DNA of 64,000 nt, from NCBI RefSeq assembly GCF_024679095.1, contig NC_066520.1, positions 9,033,509 to 9,097,508 of the forward strand, written 5' to 3'. Under the pieces are notes generated by a model, which was not told where the DNA came from, made no database searches, and saw only the letters and a list, made by a program, of their open reading frames with translations. Below, in pieces: positions 12,276-25,746 of this stretch. Position 1 is the stretch's first letter; the number at the start of each line of letters is the position of its first letter. The DNA comes from Eriocheir sinensis. Its lineage: Eukaryota; Arthropoda; Malacostraca; Decapoda; Varunidae. The translations under genes were made by a program, and so were the position numbers.

Positions 12276-13182
12276 TTGTATTACTATGGAATTAGAGGTA
12301 TTATTCATGACTGGTTTCAGGATTACTTATCCCACAGAACTCAATCAACCAAATTCCACATTTGTCTATCTGCATCTCTACCTATTCAATACGGTGTTCC
12401 ACAGGGCAGTGTCTTAGGTCCAATCCTGTTTCTCTTACTGGTGAAAATCCTACTGACATGATACATAGAGCAAACACTGACCTACAAATCTTTCATAAAT
12501 GGTGTCTGAGTAATAGATTAACAGTAAACTTAAACAAAACATTTTATATGCTATTTACTAATAAGTCACCATCAATGCTTCTGTCCCTATTTTTTTCCCA
12601 TGACATTATAAGCAGAACTAATAAACATACATTATTAGGAATAACGTATGATGATACCATGACTTTTAAGCATCACTTAACAAACCAAATCCTTAAATTA
12701 TCCAGGCTAGTATCTCTGTTATATCAAATTAAAGAATTAATGCCCATTGATGCTTTGAAAATGCTATATAACGCACATGTCTTACCACACTTGTATTACT
12801 GTACGCCTATCTGGTGCAACACCTACCCCACACACCTGTTACCTTTGTTTAGACTTCAAAAGAAAATAATGATTATTACAAACAGTGACTACGTTGCCCA
12901 CACACAACCTCTCTTTAAAGAAACAAATTCCTTAAAATTTTTGACATAAATAAGCTACAAATTGGTATTTACATGTATAAAAAGATCAAAAGTGAAACCT
13001 CCGTGTCCTTACAGCCACAGCATACTTATTTCACCCGTACTCATGAAAATTTATGTTCACCTGCTCATAATTTAACACTTTTTCAACACTCATTTTCTTA
13101 TTCAGGACCTAAAACCTGGAATTCTATTCCTAATAATATTAAAGCTCTAAATTCAATACACTTTAAAAAAAAAACAATTTAA
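12276..13182 (+). pseudogene. LINE-C RT C-terminal third, catalytic box deleted
   Basis: The 12276 frame gives YGIRGIIHDWFQDYL and YGVPQGSVLGPILFLLL. It then jumps directly to ENPTDMIHRANTDLQIFHKW in another frame, skipping the stretch where related elements have YINDL...FADDT. About 100 bp including the catalytic aspartates therefore appear to be missing near 12438. The C-terminal region continues (LNKTFYML, LPHLYYCTPIW) to a late segment with GPKTWNSIPNNIKAL at about 13105. Confidence 0.85.
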
Positions 13183-13427
13183 AAAACATATTCTTCTCAA
13201 TTATAATTATTAAGTCCATGTATCATCTGACAGAGTGTGTCCTCAGCTTAATCAAGTATTGCCTTATACTATTATTATTGTATTAATACTATTACCTACA
13301 TTATCATTTACAGTACTACCATGTTATTTTTATAAATCAATTACAATTTTTGTACTAATGATATTGTGTTAATATTATCACTTTAATTATTATTTACACT
13401 ACTATTACTTTATAATCATCACAATGT

Positions 13428-13452
13428 TAATTATTATTATTATTACTATAAC

Positions 13453-13527
<75 letters not shown>
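13428..13527. repeat. (TTA)n trinucleotide array
   Basis: About 33 ATT units with a few ACT variants, at the 3' side of LINE-C. Confidence 0.96.
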
Positions 13528-13542
13528 CAAAATATTAATTTT

Positions 13543-13900
<358 letters not shown>

Positions 13901-14339
13901 CCACAATTACTGAAAAAACACCCCCCCCCCCCCCCTTTTACAGCTCTGGTTACAGTCCTGCAATATACCACTATATTATATATTTTAAGGTGAAATTAAT
14001 CGAGAAGTAATCAATTACTAATCGATTATTGACTACAAAAGTAACGAAATAATCGATTACTGAAAAAAAATCGAGTATCCCCCATCAGTACTGGTAGGCA
14101 TTGTTTTGGGTTTTGTCATCTGATCGGCGTTCCTCTAATCAGTTCAGATCGGTGGCATCAAAGGGTTTCTCTTATTAAGTTTTTACATGTCTGGTGGTTT
14201 TTCACATCAAATATCTCCAACAGGTGATATATTTTTCGCTGTATTTATCAATTGTTTTGGCTTTTTCTAATATACTTTTCTTGCACATAGGCTATATATA
14301 GATAGAGAGCTCGATACGTAGTTAGATAGATTTTATTAT

Positions 14340-14357
14340 AACACACACACACACACA

Positions 14358-14391
<34 letters not shown>
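14340..14391. repeat. (CA)n(ACT)n compound microsatellite
   Basis: About 10 CA units join directly to about 10 ACT units, about 250 bp outside the hAT-1 right end. Confidence 0.95.
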
Positions 14392-14392
<1 letters not shown>

Positions 14393-14934
14393 TTACCACT
14401 ACTGCTTCTCCTACTACTGCTGTCACCGCCACCACCGCGCAGACAGTATTATTCGTGTTCTCCGTCCTTTTACACCCGTGCCGAGGACTTTCATCATGTT
14501 GAGACTTCGTGCACAATCTCCTCCCTGTTTATTTATCTTATGCTAACGTGGAAGTAAATCTTTTCTCCTTCTTTACCTTCTTCGCAACATTTCCCTTTCC
14601 TCTTCCCCTTCATCACAACCTGTTTCCCCTTCCTCCTCCCCTTCACTTCAACCTGTCTTCCTTTCTTCCCCTTCAATTGTTTTCCTTTTATTCCCCTTTA
14701 CCGTGCAGTTTTTAAATACTTCGTACCTTCTCTTCCTTATTCCATAAAAACTCAATTTTTCGCCATTCTCCCTCATTTCCTCCACTATTTTTTATTTTAT
14801 TCTGTAGGGTATCGTTGGACCATTTTGGGGATCTGAATCAATATCACTCTATTTTTGTATTCCTGCATGTTTTTACTTTTCTCTGGAAGTGACGTTCATT
14901 TTTTGTCTTTTAATATTTAGATATGCATAAATAG

Positions 14935-14938
<4 letters not shown>
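14392..14938. other. Pyrimidine-rich unassigned sequence
   Basis: CTTCCC-rich between about 14550 and 14780. No gene recognised. Confidence 0.55.

Positions 14939-14991
<53 letters not shown>
14939..14991. repeat. (CT)n microsatellite
   Basis: About 26 CT units. Confidence 0.97.
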
Positions 14992-14994
<3 letters not shown>

Positions 14995-16370
14995 TAATTA
15001 AATATTCAGTCTAACTATTAGCATGTGACTGGTTTCCTTGCCCTAAACATCTCATTAAATATATGATTATTGTTTATATTTCATTAAGGCGCTCATATCA
15101 CTTGGGACGTCATCAGTTTCCCATTTTAAACAATCAGGATGATGCAATGGACTGTATTCTTTTTTCCGTAATATAACCCAGTTTAAGTTTATGCAACACC
15201 TTCACGACTCCTTGTCTTGGTAGCGCTGCATGTGACTTGTGGCTTCTCTTTCAGTATTTAATCATTGATATCTTGAACGTATCGACCCAGTTAGTAGAGT
15301 CATGCCACATAATTTAAAGAACCCTGACAGAGAAGCCCCAAAGGTATCGTCGACTTCGTATTGTTGGTAATATTTTTTTCCCCGTATTATTTGCTAAGGG
15401 AAGAAAAGACATGCCGAAACTAAGGCAGCCACACACGTCTGAAATTGAAAATGACTACAATGTCACATCCATCAAGAAAAAATATGTAGTATTCTTAAAT
15501 ATTTTTTTTCCCGGGAATTCTCATCAGCGTTGGTGTAATCATGTTCCACGGAAAATCCTTCGTGGGGAGCTGACAAAAAGGATGAAGATGATACGGAGGA
15601 GGAGACGAGGAAAAGGATCAATGTTATGAGAGGCGCGGTATCAAAACTCACTCACGTCTGGCAATGAAGCAAACCCGTCTAATATTAAGGCGGTGTCAGA
15701 CGAGCACGTTTCCTTGCATCTCTGCTAGCACGACCATGTTTAATTATGTAATTGTCTAGTCGCGCTAAGGACGAAACGGAGGAAAGAGGCGGGGAGTGAC
15801 GCGACGCCATTACTCAGGAATGTTAGTCCTGGTGGAAACATACCTAATGAGGCCTGACAGCAACCAACCAATCTCTTTAGTCGCATCCTTTTATTAGTGC
15901 AGCCAGTTAAGGGTAAAGATGAAGATGGCTAGGAGGATGAGGACATGAAACGAAGGCCCGGACAAAGAAATACACGCTTATTAATAATGGAGGAAATTGG
16001 TGTGATCGATTCCTCTCCTTCACTCAGTACAGTCATGTAACCAAGAAAGTGTGTTCCCAAAGCCAAAGTGTTCGATTTCCATGTTTGACACTATTTTTGT
16101 CCCAATTCCTCTTTGCGCGCTTCTTCTAGGCCTTCTGTGAGGTGTCAAGCTTCTAAAACTGCATACTAGGATCGATTTTCAGGGAGAGTGGCTGGCTAGA
16201 ATATAGTGTTGCGCCTGTTCTGTTTCGGGATTATCTTACGGAAAATCTCGTAGGCTACAGTGTGAAATAGTAGACAAACATTTCCTTGTATTGAAGTATT
16301 TCTACCCATCCAGGTACGCGTGACTTCTGAGTGAGCCGTCAAAGGAAGCATCAATACCCTGCACCAAGGC
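14992..16370. other. Unassigned sequence
   Basis: Base composition is more balanced than in the flanks. No transposon signature, RNA gene or convincing ORF was recognised; the short ORFs lack recognisable domains. Confidence 0.5.
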
Positions 16371-16385
16371 GATGCCTGAGTCAGG
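16371..16385 (+). other. Candidate short coding exon end with strong 5' splice site
   Basis: An ATG at 16371 is followed by CCTGAGTCAG and then GTAAGTGAATG, a near-ideal 5' splice site (CAG/GTAAGT). This could be a first coding exon of about five codons. No promoter or downstream exon can be tied to it, so it is only a lead. Confidence 0.2.
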
Positions 16386-16718
16386 TAAGTGAATGATGGT
16401 CCTTTTAATGTTATTGTTTCATTTAACTTCCCTTATGTTGGATTTTTATCTTTGTATCTCCTTCAATCCTAGAATGTTTATGTAGGGTATAAAATAATCG
16501 TTTTCACGTCACCACTGCAAGACCCTTGGTGAAGTGGTGGTGATCCCAACAGCTTCCTATTTTTTGTTAGTCTTGTTGAAGAAGGCAGTGTTGTGTCGCT
16601 CGCTTGCTCGCTCGCTCGCGGTAAGGAGTAAAGTGGGCGTGCGTGTTGGGTGGATTTTAACTCACAAAAGTATTTTTCGTACTAATATGCGTAAATGATT
16701 AGAAGTGAAAAGGAAAAG

Positions 16719-17240
16719 ATGGTGCCAGAATGATCAGGCGCAGATATATGAAGGAGTCAGCAGTGCCACAGGGGTAGCAGAAGCGCAACACTTTATACCA
16801 ATCAAGAGATCTCAAGAAAGTCCTCTGCACCTTTTGCAACGAGCCTCCCTTTGTGTACTACACAGAATATTATAGGTAAGAACTTTGCAATCAGTGACTG
16901 GGGTAAATGATAGCAAAAAAAAAAAAAAAAAAACTTTACATCATCTTTTATAGCCTCAAAAAAAAAACATCTCTATAGATTATTGTTCATTTATCTGGGG
17001 TAAATAAGTTTTATTTTTGCTGAAATGTCGTCTTTTGTCTCATAACACAAGTAATATTTTTTTAATTATGTTGTGTTCATTGGCAGTGGTTGATAGAAGT
17101 AAAAAGACAAAACAAGCAAACAAACAAACAAAATAAGGGGAGGTGGTGCCAGAATGATCAGGCACAGATATATGAAGGAGTTTGCTCAACACTCCTTATC
17201 AGTCAAGAGCTCTCAAGACAGTCATCTGCACTGTCTGCGA
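16719..17240. repeat. Diverged direct duplication (unit about 426 bp)
   Basis: A 37-bp block (GGTGCCAGAATGATCAGGCG...) at 16719-16755 recurs with one mismatch at 17145-17181. A following block (ATCAAGAGATCTCAAGA / GTCAAGAGCTCTCAAGA) recurs at the same spacing. The interior has diverged and includes poly(A) tracts. No coding function recognised. Confidence 0.75.
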
Positions 17241-18179
17241 TGTCCCGTCACTTGCCTGCTGATTCAAGTTTCTCAGTGCTGGCATACAGCAGAGCTCCCA
17301 TGGTGCGGGGCTTACTGTGGACCAGCGACGGGAAGACACGACACCGGTGCCATACCTGTCGCTGACCTGTGTGTGCTCGCCACATCAAACGTCTCTATGG
17401 AATGCACAGGATTTTAGGGAAGAGCCTAGCAATCAATCACCTCGCGGTCATTAATTAACCATTTCCTTGCTAAACGCTCGCAGCGAGCACTAGCGTAACT
17501 TAACGTTGGTGCTAAACGCTCGCTGCGAGCTCCAGTCGCACTCAGATCTCCCGCGTATGAGTGTTCCAACACTATTTCTCACCCCACAGCATTGCCAATT
17601 CAGTGAGTTTTCCACGAAATTTGGTGGAAAATCATATCAGCCTAGTGCGGAAAAGCGCGGAAAATCTACGGACGAGCAACCGGTGGATGTTGCTGACTAA
17701 TATAGCGACATTTTGGCATAGCTTCACCTGTCACATGACTGATATTTTGACTAAATAGTTGTAAATTTTGCAGTTGGCAATACTGTCCTGCTCATCAAGA
17801 CTCAAGAGAGGCCTAGATCCAAGTAGCGTTAGCGATCTCGTTAACGGAGATATCGATGTAAACATTCGTTAATGACATCCAAGAAGCTAAACTATGACGT
17901 CACAGCGTGGTTAACTTAACGAGAGCCCCAGACCCTTCGTAAACGTAGCGAAGTTCATCATGATAAACTTATTTATGATTTTTTTCCATTAGATATAGGT
18001 TTTAGAGTACACAGAGCAAATTTAATTATAAAAGGATGATCTGTACACACTGCACACAACTAAAATATCAACACAAGCGCTACCTCGCTGCTGCTTACCT
18101 TAACCCCGCCCCGTGCCCTGGCCCCCTCCTCGGTAAAGAGTGTCACTGTCACAAGAAAATCTGGCATCTCTAAGCACCA
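17241..18179. other. Unassigned sequence with paired short palindromes
   Basis: GCTCGCAGCGAGC (17476-17488) and GCTCGCTGCGAGC (17518-17530) are near-identical palindromes within a repeated GCTAAAC- context. A TGACGTCA lies at 17895-17902. No gene recognised. Confidence 0.5.
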
Positions 18180-18734
18180 TTGCCGGATTGTCGTACTCAG
18201 AGCATCGTATTTACCGGTTTCTGACCCTTAACTATTGCCCAGAAGCACTAATAATCAATCATTATGACTATAACAATGTATGAATCCAGTTATCGGGGCC
18301 CAGGAGAGAGTTTTCGTGTCGGAAATCGGCAACCATAAGAGGCTGAGGACGACTTGCTGCCAGCTATAGGCTGTTTCCTCTCCCGTTATACCCCGTAGTT
18401 ATGTTTCCCCATAATGACTGCCTCTCTCTTCTCCACCTCCTCAACCATTGTCAGCAGCTCAGACTCACTGAATCTCGGCCGCCGCATTTTCCTCAGTGGT
18501 TCAACCTTTTTCTGGGTAAAAGTACTCTCCTGCCGTGTGTAAGGTGAGGGTTATCGTACTCTGAGCATAGTATTTAACGGTTTCTAACGCCTAAGTTGCA
18601 TAACTATTGCCAAGAAACATCAGGATCTAACTCTTTTAACGATAACTATAAATGAGTTTCGTTATTGCTGCCCAGAAGACCACTTTGGGGTAGAAAGTTG
18701 GAAATATAAGCGGCTGAGTACGACAATCTGGCAA
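18180..18734. mobile_element. Candidate MITE with 21-bp inverted ends and an internal direct repeat
   Basis: TTGCCGGATTGTCGTACTCAG at 18180-18200 is matched in inverse at 18714-18734 with one mismatch. Inside, the sequence after the left end (GTACTCAGAGCATCGTATTTACCGG) recurs in diverged direct orientation near 18554-18580. No target duplication is evident and no ORF is present. Interpretation as a MITE is inference. Confidence 0.45.
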
Positions 18735-20560
18735 CGTTGGCCGCCACAGCTGAGTAATGCAGCCGTATGATTGGCTGAAAATTTTTCAAAGACTTGCTGT
18801 GATTGGCTGTCGAGTCTGATGACATCATCGTGGCGCTTACCCAGTCAGTTGGCTTTCTGCAGTAGCGAAGCCCGAGCGATATCGTTAACCGCCATATTCT
18901 CAGTGAAGCTCTTCCCTCTTCGTCGAAGCGTCGCTTAGAGAGTGTGTTTCCGTTGAAGGGTATGCCCAGTCCCTAAATCTTTTCTCCCTTCGAAACAGTG
19001 TTTCCGTGTAGTGTTGGCACTACTGCAAATCAAACAAACGTTGAAAACCGAAACCTTAATGTAATTTTTGTACTTTTCTATAATGGATTATATAGTGTGA
19101 CTAATATTTATGTAAACAGTGCTTGATACAATAACATACATTATATATAGCAGAAATTTTACATTGATGCATTTAATTGGTTGGTACCCGTGGCTATGTT
19201 TGCTTCGCTTTCATTTCATCCCGTTACCTGTGGGGGGAGCTTAGGAGACCTCGTTAGAATAAACTGCTTTTATTTTCTTTATTTTCCTCCTGTTCCATGA
19301 GACATCTCTTTCTCCCTTCGTTATTTCTCCCTTGTAAATATATTTTAACTAGCCTTAGAGCTCCTATCAGTGGGTGGAAAATGGTATCATCTATATTGCT
19401 GAGCTTTGCTAAGCTCCACCCACAGGTGACGTCACGAGTTTGGAGATTGGCTGTGGGAAGCCCAGCACGGAGTACCAGATAGCGCCACATATTCATACAG
19501 ACTTGTGAAACAAGCGCCCGGAGGCCAAAGCCTGTTAGTCCGTCACTTTAAAATTCATCCCAGCAATCTTAATTCATGCTGATGGTTCGAAGTGCCCGCC
19601 CTACAAACGCTAAAAAAAGAGAACTGTTGTGAATAGTTGAGACGAAAGGGCGGGGCGTCCTGGTTGAGAGGAGTGTGCCAGTGTTGGTTTAAATTATCAT
19701 AGGAACCGTGAAGTCTTGAATAAACAGAAAAATATTGCTTCTCGCATTGTATGACTTTTTACATAAGGCCTAGAAAACTTAAATTGTTCTTATACCCAAT
19801 TAATAATACAGCAACATGGAAAAATGTTGTAATAAAGCATTAAATATGCGAAGATATTAGCGAAGAGCGGGCCTTCACCTCCTCTTCCTCAAGAGAGGAA
19901 ATTAATTCATTTTTTTCCCGCTCGCCGCTTCGTGTGCTGCATCAAGGACACTCCTCGTCACTGAGAATACCGGACAATTCTCCGACAGTGCCAAGATTTC
20001 TGACAGATGATCAGCTGATGCCCAGGTGGCATATAAGCACGGGAATCCGGGATACAACACACACTTCTTCACCGGCAGCTGAAGAGCCCACTTCGTCTCT
20101 CGCCACCCCTGGAGTTTCCCCATTGCCTCTCACCATGAACGACTAGTTAACGTTGGCTCTGTTGCACAACTTTGTCACGCAAATTGCACTCACATGTGCT
20201 TTGCTACTGGAGTAAGAAAGAGATCGACGACAAGCCAGGGATGCAGTTGTTGCAAGAGTACGACGAAGAAAATACAGACCGAGAAAGATATGGGTTGCTG
20301 AGTGGCTCCAGGAAAGACCTCGCGCCACCCCTGGCTTGTTTTCCTTTCGGTGGCTGACGAGTTGTTGGTTGTGAGAGCTGCGTATCGCTTTCTCCGCTGG
20401 CAGGATGTAGCGAATACAGGTCCCTCCATCCATGGTGGGAGTGTTCTTCTCTTCTTCCAGCTCTGCAGAGAACAAATCTTGAGAAGCAATGGTGGAAAAA
20501 AGGCGCGGGCAACGGGCAATGAGTAGAGCGTGGGTGCGGAACTGAATCTGAATCATCGTG
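18735..20560. other. Unassigned sequence
   Basis: Mixed composition. One TGACGTCA occurs at 19427-19434. Several ORFs of 60-100 codons occur on both strands around 19250-20560, none with a recognisable domain. This is one of the few stretches long enough to hold an unrecognised host exon or regulatory region. Confidence 0.5.
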
Positions 20561-20629
20561 GCGGCTGGCGTGGGTATATATATCTCCCCGCGTACACCTC
20601 CCCCCCCGCGACCCGGTTGCCGTGTCGTG

Positions 20630-20900
20630 ATTGATTCGCCGAATATTCGCCGAATATTCGGGGACATGTTCCCGAATAGTCTTGGCCATTCGGAGACATA
20701 TTGGGGACATGTCCCCGAATATTCTGCGACAAACACGAATTGTCGGTGACATGTCGGCGACAAATTCGCCAATAAAATTCAAATTTCAACGGTCAAAATT
20801 CGGCGGCAATTCGCTGAACACCACGAATTGGACGCCGAATTGTCAGGGACATATCGGCGAAATTTCGGCGACAATTCGGCGTCCATTTTGCATTCATGCA
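20630..20900. repeat. Dense degenerate array of ATTCGGCGACA/GACAT motifs
   Basis: TTCGG or its inverse CCGAA occurs every 10-25 bp, mostly coupled to GACAT or GACAA, in both orientations, giving many overlapping imperfect palindromes (for example CGCCGAATATTCGCCGAAT). The tract is CpG-rich compared with its surroundings. ORFs through it on both strands are a by-product of the repeat. No known repeat class is recognised. Confidence 0.65.
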
Positions 20901-21360
20901 CATTCGGCGAAGGGCCGCGAAATTTTTATGCAACATGAAACTTTCGTGGCGGTCGTGACCAACTGTCAAAAGTCGTGCGGTGGACCCAGACATATCCCCG
21001 AAAGGCCGAGAACAGGCAAGAAAGATGCCGAACTTGTCCACGACACAGGATGACTTGCATATTCGCGCACATTCGTGAACCAAAACTCGGCAGTGTATTT
21101 CTAGCATTAGTAAATAAAGTCTCCACGTGGTCGGCCGTGAGACCTCCCGCTCGGACTTGCCTACGGACGTCCTTAGTTTTCAGCCCCAATTAAGTACTTT
21201 CGATACTAATATTCACGTTTGGTAGTGAACAGGGTGATATATGAACATAAATTAAAACTACACGTGTTAATCAAGATCCATAAGCCATCGAAAAGGAACA
21301 AATGTATTCAAATATTGAGGCGCTGCCAGACATATCTGCTATTTTCTGGTTTCTTTACCC

Positions 21361-21550
21361 AACCCCGACTACAACATGGACAACATGAAGGCCTACAAGA
21401 GTCTGCAGACGTACAACATTTTCACAAGTGGTTGCCACATCAGCCAGCCATCGGCTGAGGCAGGACATGTCTGGATGCACGTATTCTTTGTCATACATTT
21501 TGACCATCTTATTTTACTGTTTCATAAGCATAATGTTACTGTTGCAGAGT
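21361..21550 (+). pseudogene. Fragment resembling an uncharacterised YqaJ-associated protein family
   Basis: In the frame beginning at 21361 the translation contains DNMKAYKSLQTYNIFTSG. This resembles a KAYKSLEAYNYFxSG motif that I recall from animal hypothetical proteins linked to YqaJ-type nuclease domains and zinc fingers. The similarity fades after about 30 residues and the frame ends near 21550. It is too short to be a gene by itself and may be a decayed exon or transposon passenger. The family link is from memory and unverified. Confidence 0.35.
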
Positions 21551-22907
<1,357 letters not shown>

Positions 22908-22989
22908 GTGATGTATTGAAAGGTTTTCGTTTTTCCTCATTTTTTCTTAATGATCTGTCTCGTTCCTGGAAGAAAAAGGAAACTGCTCA

Positions 22990-23051
22990 GGTAAATTAAT
23001 TAAGCGAAGTGTTTTGTGGGAATTAATGAGTAACCTGTCCATTGCGCGCGC

Positions 23052-23093
<42 letters not shown>

Positions 23094-23935
23094 AGGGGGG
23101 GAGGATGAGGGTATGTGAGGATGTTGGGCTGGGTGACTTATCTGCCTGGCTGCTTAGCTGGATGAACTGATTAAAGATAAAATATTCATGTATGGATGAA
23201 GGGATTGCTTATTGGCGGACAGAATGGCTCATTGACTGACTGGTTTGATTGTTGGTTAACGTCTTGAATTACTATAACTGACTGACTGACTGACTGACTG
23301 ATACACTGGCTGACTTGATGACTGGCTGGATGGATGGATGGATGGGTGGGTGGCTGTCTAAATTACTTGCTGACTGGCTAGCTGACTGGTTGGTTGACTG
23401 ATTTGCCTCGATTATGTCGTAGTCTTGTTTATAGTTATTTTAATAATGATGATAATGAAGTTAAAAAAAATTCAAGAATTCAAGAAAAAGGTAAAGATCA
23501 TTTTGAAGTTAAAAAAGAAAGAAACGGAGCGGTTAAGAAACAAGAGCGGCAAATAGGTAGAATAAAATAAACGAGTAATGTTAACTTCTGTAGTGTGTAG
23601 CCATCATGGGCTATTACACTGTATTGAAGTCTGTTAACACGTGTCCATAGCGCCTCAAAATATCCATTTATATTTTTCAGTATGATAGGCAGCTCAAGGG
23701 CAAAAAGAATAAAAAGAAAAAGAAAAGAAAAACATTGGTGTTGTAGGTATTCGACAGTAGTTTACAAAGTATTTTGTGATCCTGATAAACAGATGAAAGG
23801 ACTTCAAAGAGGTCTTAATCAACGTAATCCACTCCAGAATCATTTCAAAGTTACTTTTCTTAGACTAATTACTTATTTTCCTACCGTTGCTTTTCTCATT
23901 TGGGAAGGCGGGTCCAGGGTCAAAAATATATATAT
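22990..23935. other. Simple-sequence-rich unassigned stretch
   Basis: Contains (GT)n at 23054-23092, (GACT)n at 23279-23302 and (GGAT)n grading to GGTG at 23327-23352, set in a longer TGACTGGCTG-rich tract. No gene recognised. Confidence 0.7.
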
Positions 23936-25586
23936 TTTTTTTTTTACAGCAAAGGAAACAGCTCAAGGGCAAAAAAAAAAAAAGGAAACAATAATGAAAA
24001 AAAGAGCCCGCTAGTCACTTCTCTTATAAAAAAGGGTTCAGAGGAGTGGCCGAAAGAGAGGTCAATTTCCGGAGGAGAGGTGTCCTGATCATAGCTGGGC
24101 GTTATCGCGATAAGTTATCGCGATACTTAATCGCTGATAACAAAATCGGGTTATCGGCCATCCGCTACTTTTTTAAATATATATCGGTATCTTCGTTACT
24201 TTTGTAACCAAACTAGCGATAATCGCTACTTTTTTCCGCCTCTCAGAAAAAAAAAGCGTACTCTCCCTACTGCGCATGCGTGGCCCGGTGTTTTATTAAA
24301 AACTTCGGGGTATGAAATATCTTCGGTGAAGAGATTTCATACTTAGATCATCAACATTAAAACACTAAGTAATTTTTTTATGTTGCTCAAAAATCAATGT
24401 ATCAAAGAAAAAAATCATTTAACTTTGCCCATAAAATGATTATTCACTGCCTCAAATTTGATATTCCATATCCGTTTGTGAGCATGCCATGGTATTGAAG
24501 GCACCCGGTGTTGTGTTATTTGGTGTCCCATCGTCAAAAGCTGGCGCTTTTGTTTACAAACACTGGTCTCGTGAACTGCGCATGCTCAGACCAGTAAGCG
24601 TAGACCTGTACAGTCTCACAAAGCTTTTTAACACATTAAGAGTTGCTGTAAAGCTGAATCAGACATGCAGTACCACCATCCTCGCTGTTTCTAGAAAGAC
24701 ACTGTACATACAAATACAACTCGTACAGAGTGTCGTTCTAGAAACAGCGGGGATGGTGGCAGTGGTAATGTATGTCTGATTCAGCCTTCCAGCAACTCTT
24801 AATTACGGTTAAAAAACTTTGTGAGACTGTACAGGTCTACGCTTGCTGGTCTGAGCATGCGCAGCTCACGAGAGACAAGTGTTTGTAAACAAGCTTTTGA
24901 CGGTGGGACCGCCAAATAACACAACACTGGTTCAGGCGTTCCCAGTATTACCGTCCATATGCACGTGTCAACGTGTGGTTTTCAGGTTTTGTAAGTTTTC
25001 TAAAATACAGATAATGAAAATTTGAATTCATCTGTTTTTCTATCTGAAATATCAATATAGTATCGTTTTCGCCTATCAGACTTATCGCTAGCTAGTATCG
25101 GAATTGTGGATTTATATCGGGTATCGGTTATCGGTTATCGCCTATATTTGTGTCTCCAGTTAACGAATATCGGTTATCACCGATAAGGTTTTTCATTATC
25201 AGTTATCGGTTATCGGGAATAAGGTTTTCTGTTATCGTGCCCAGCTATGGTCCTGATACTCTACTCTTGAAAAAGTTAAGTCGTAGGCAGGAGGAAATAC
25301 AGATGAAGGAAGATTGTTCCAGAGTTTACCAGCGTGAGGGATGAGAGTGAATATGCTGGTTAACCCTTGCATAATGGATTTGGACAGTATAGGGATGAGC
25401 TTGAGTAGAGAGTCGTGTGCAGTGGGGCCGCGGGAGGGGGGGAGGCATGCAGCTAACAAGCTCAGAAGAACAGTCAGCGTGAAAATATCGATATAAGATG
25501 GAAAGAGGCAACATGGCGGCGGAATTTAAGAGGTAGGAGACTTTCAGTAAGAGGAGGGGAGTTCGTGAAACGAAAGCCTTAGGCCC
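23936..25586 (-). mobile_element. LINE family A, copy 3, split by a hAT insertion
   Basis: On the minus strand the family's poly(A)/3' UTR (23936-24089) is followed, after removal of 24090-25257, by its RT C-terminal coding segment (25258-25586), with LWNNLPSSVFPPAYDL and AHPYTVQ-like words. The junctions carry the 8-bp duplication GTCCTGAT made by the inserted element. The 5' side is truncated near 25586, where the similarity to the copy at 55392-58335 ends. The reading frame is broken. Confidence 0.9.
24090..25249. mobile_element. Foldback non-autonomous hAT element (hAT-3), 1160 bp
   Basis: The ends are CATAGCTGGGC at 24090-24100 and its exact inverse at 25239-25249, flanked by exact 8-bp duplications GTCCTGAT at 24082-24089 and 25250-25257. 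Both subterminal zones are packed with TTATCG/CGATAA motifs, likely transposase-binding sites. The centre (about 24500-24950) is a near-perfect inverted repeat with arms of about 200 bp meeting near 24715. No transposase ORF is present. A partial copy of the same family lies at 8763-9112. Confidence 0.93.
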
Positions 25587-25594
25587 GTATAGTC

Positions 25595-25738
25595 CATGGG
25601 TGGATCCAGTACAATTGTATTTGTATTTGAATTATATTTAAATACAATTTTAATGTATTCGTATTTGTATTTTTGGAATCCCGAACAAAAGTATTTGTAT
25701 TTGACTTATAAAAAAAATCAGTATTTGATCCAACCCTG
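25595..25738. mobile_element. Short hAT-like MITE (hAT-4), 144 bp
   Basis: Left end CATGGGTGGATCCAGTAC and right end, on the other strand, CAGGGTTGGATCAAATAC are imperfect inverted repeats. GTATTTGTATTTG repeats fill the interior. The flanks GTATAGTC (left) and GTATACCA (right) share their first five bases, a possible decayed 8-bp duplication. It lies at the truncated edge of LINE-A copy 3. Confidence 0.55.
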
Positions 25739-25746
25739 GTATACCA

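Larger units (their letters stand above)
10285..13400 (+). mobile_element. LINE-C (non-LTR retrotransposon, CR1/L2/Daphne-like group), nested in hAT-1
   Basis: Endonuclease and RT domains are followed by an AT-rich 3' UTR from 13183. Coding runs from about 10298 to 13182 with few lesions. The element is flanked by (TA)n at 10153-10275 and, after a (TTA)n tract, at 13546-13900. The 3' boundary is uncertain because the tail merges into the (TTA)n array. RT signatures are NYRPISLLNVFSKIFE, GFRRG and GVPQGSVLGP. The YADD-containing segment is deleted near 12438, so RT activity is lost. The clade is inferred from motif style. Confidence 0.88.

Noticed and set aside
20143..20782. Overlapping ORFs of up to 209 codons on the minus strand
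   Set aside because: Several frames are open at once through a motif-repeat tract; no recognisable domain or codon signature.
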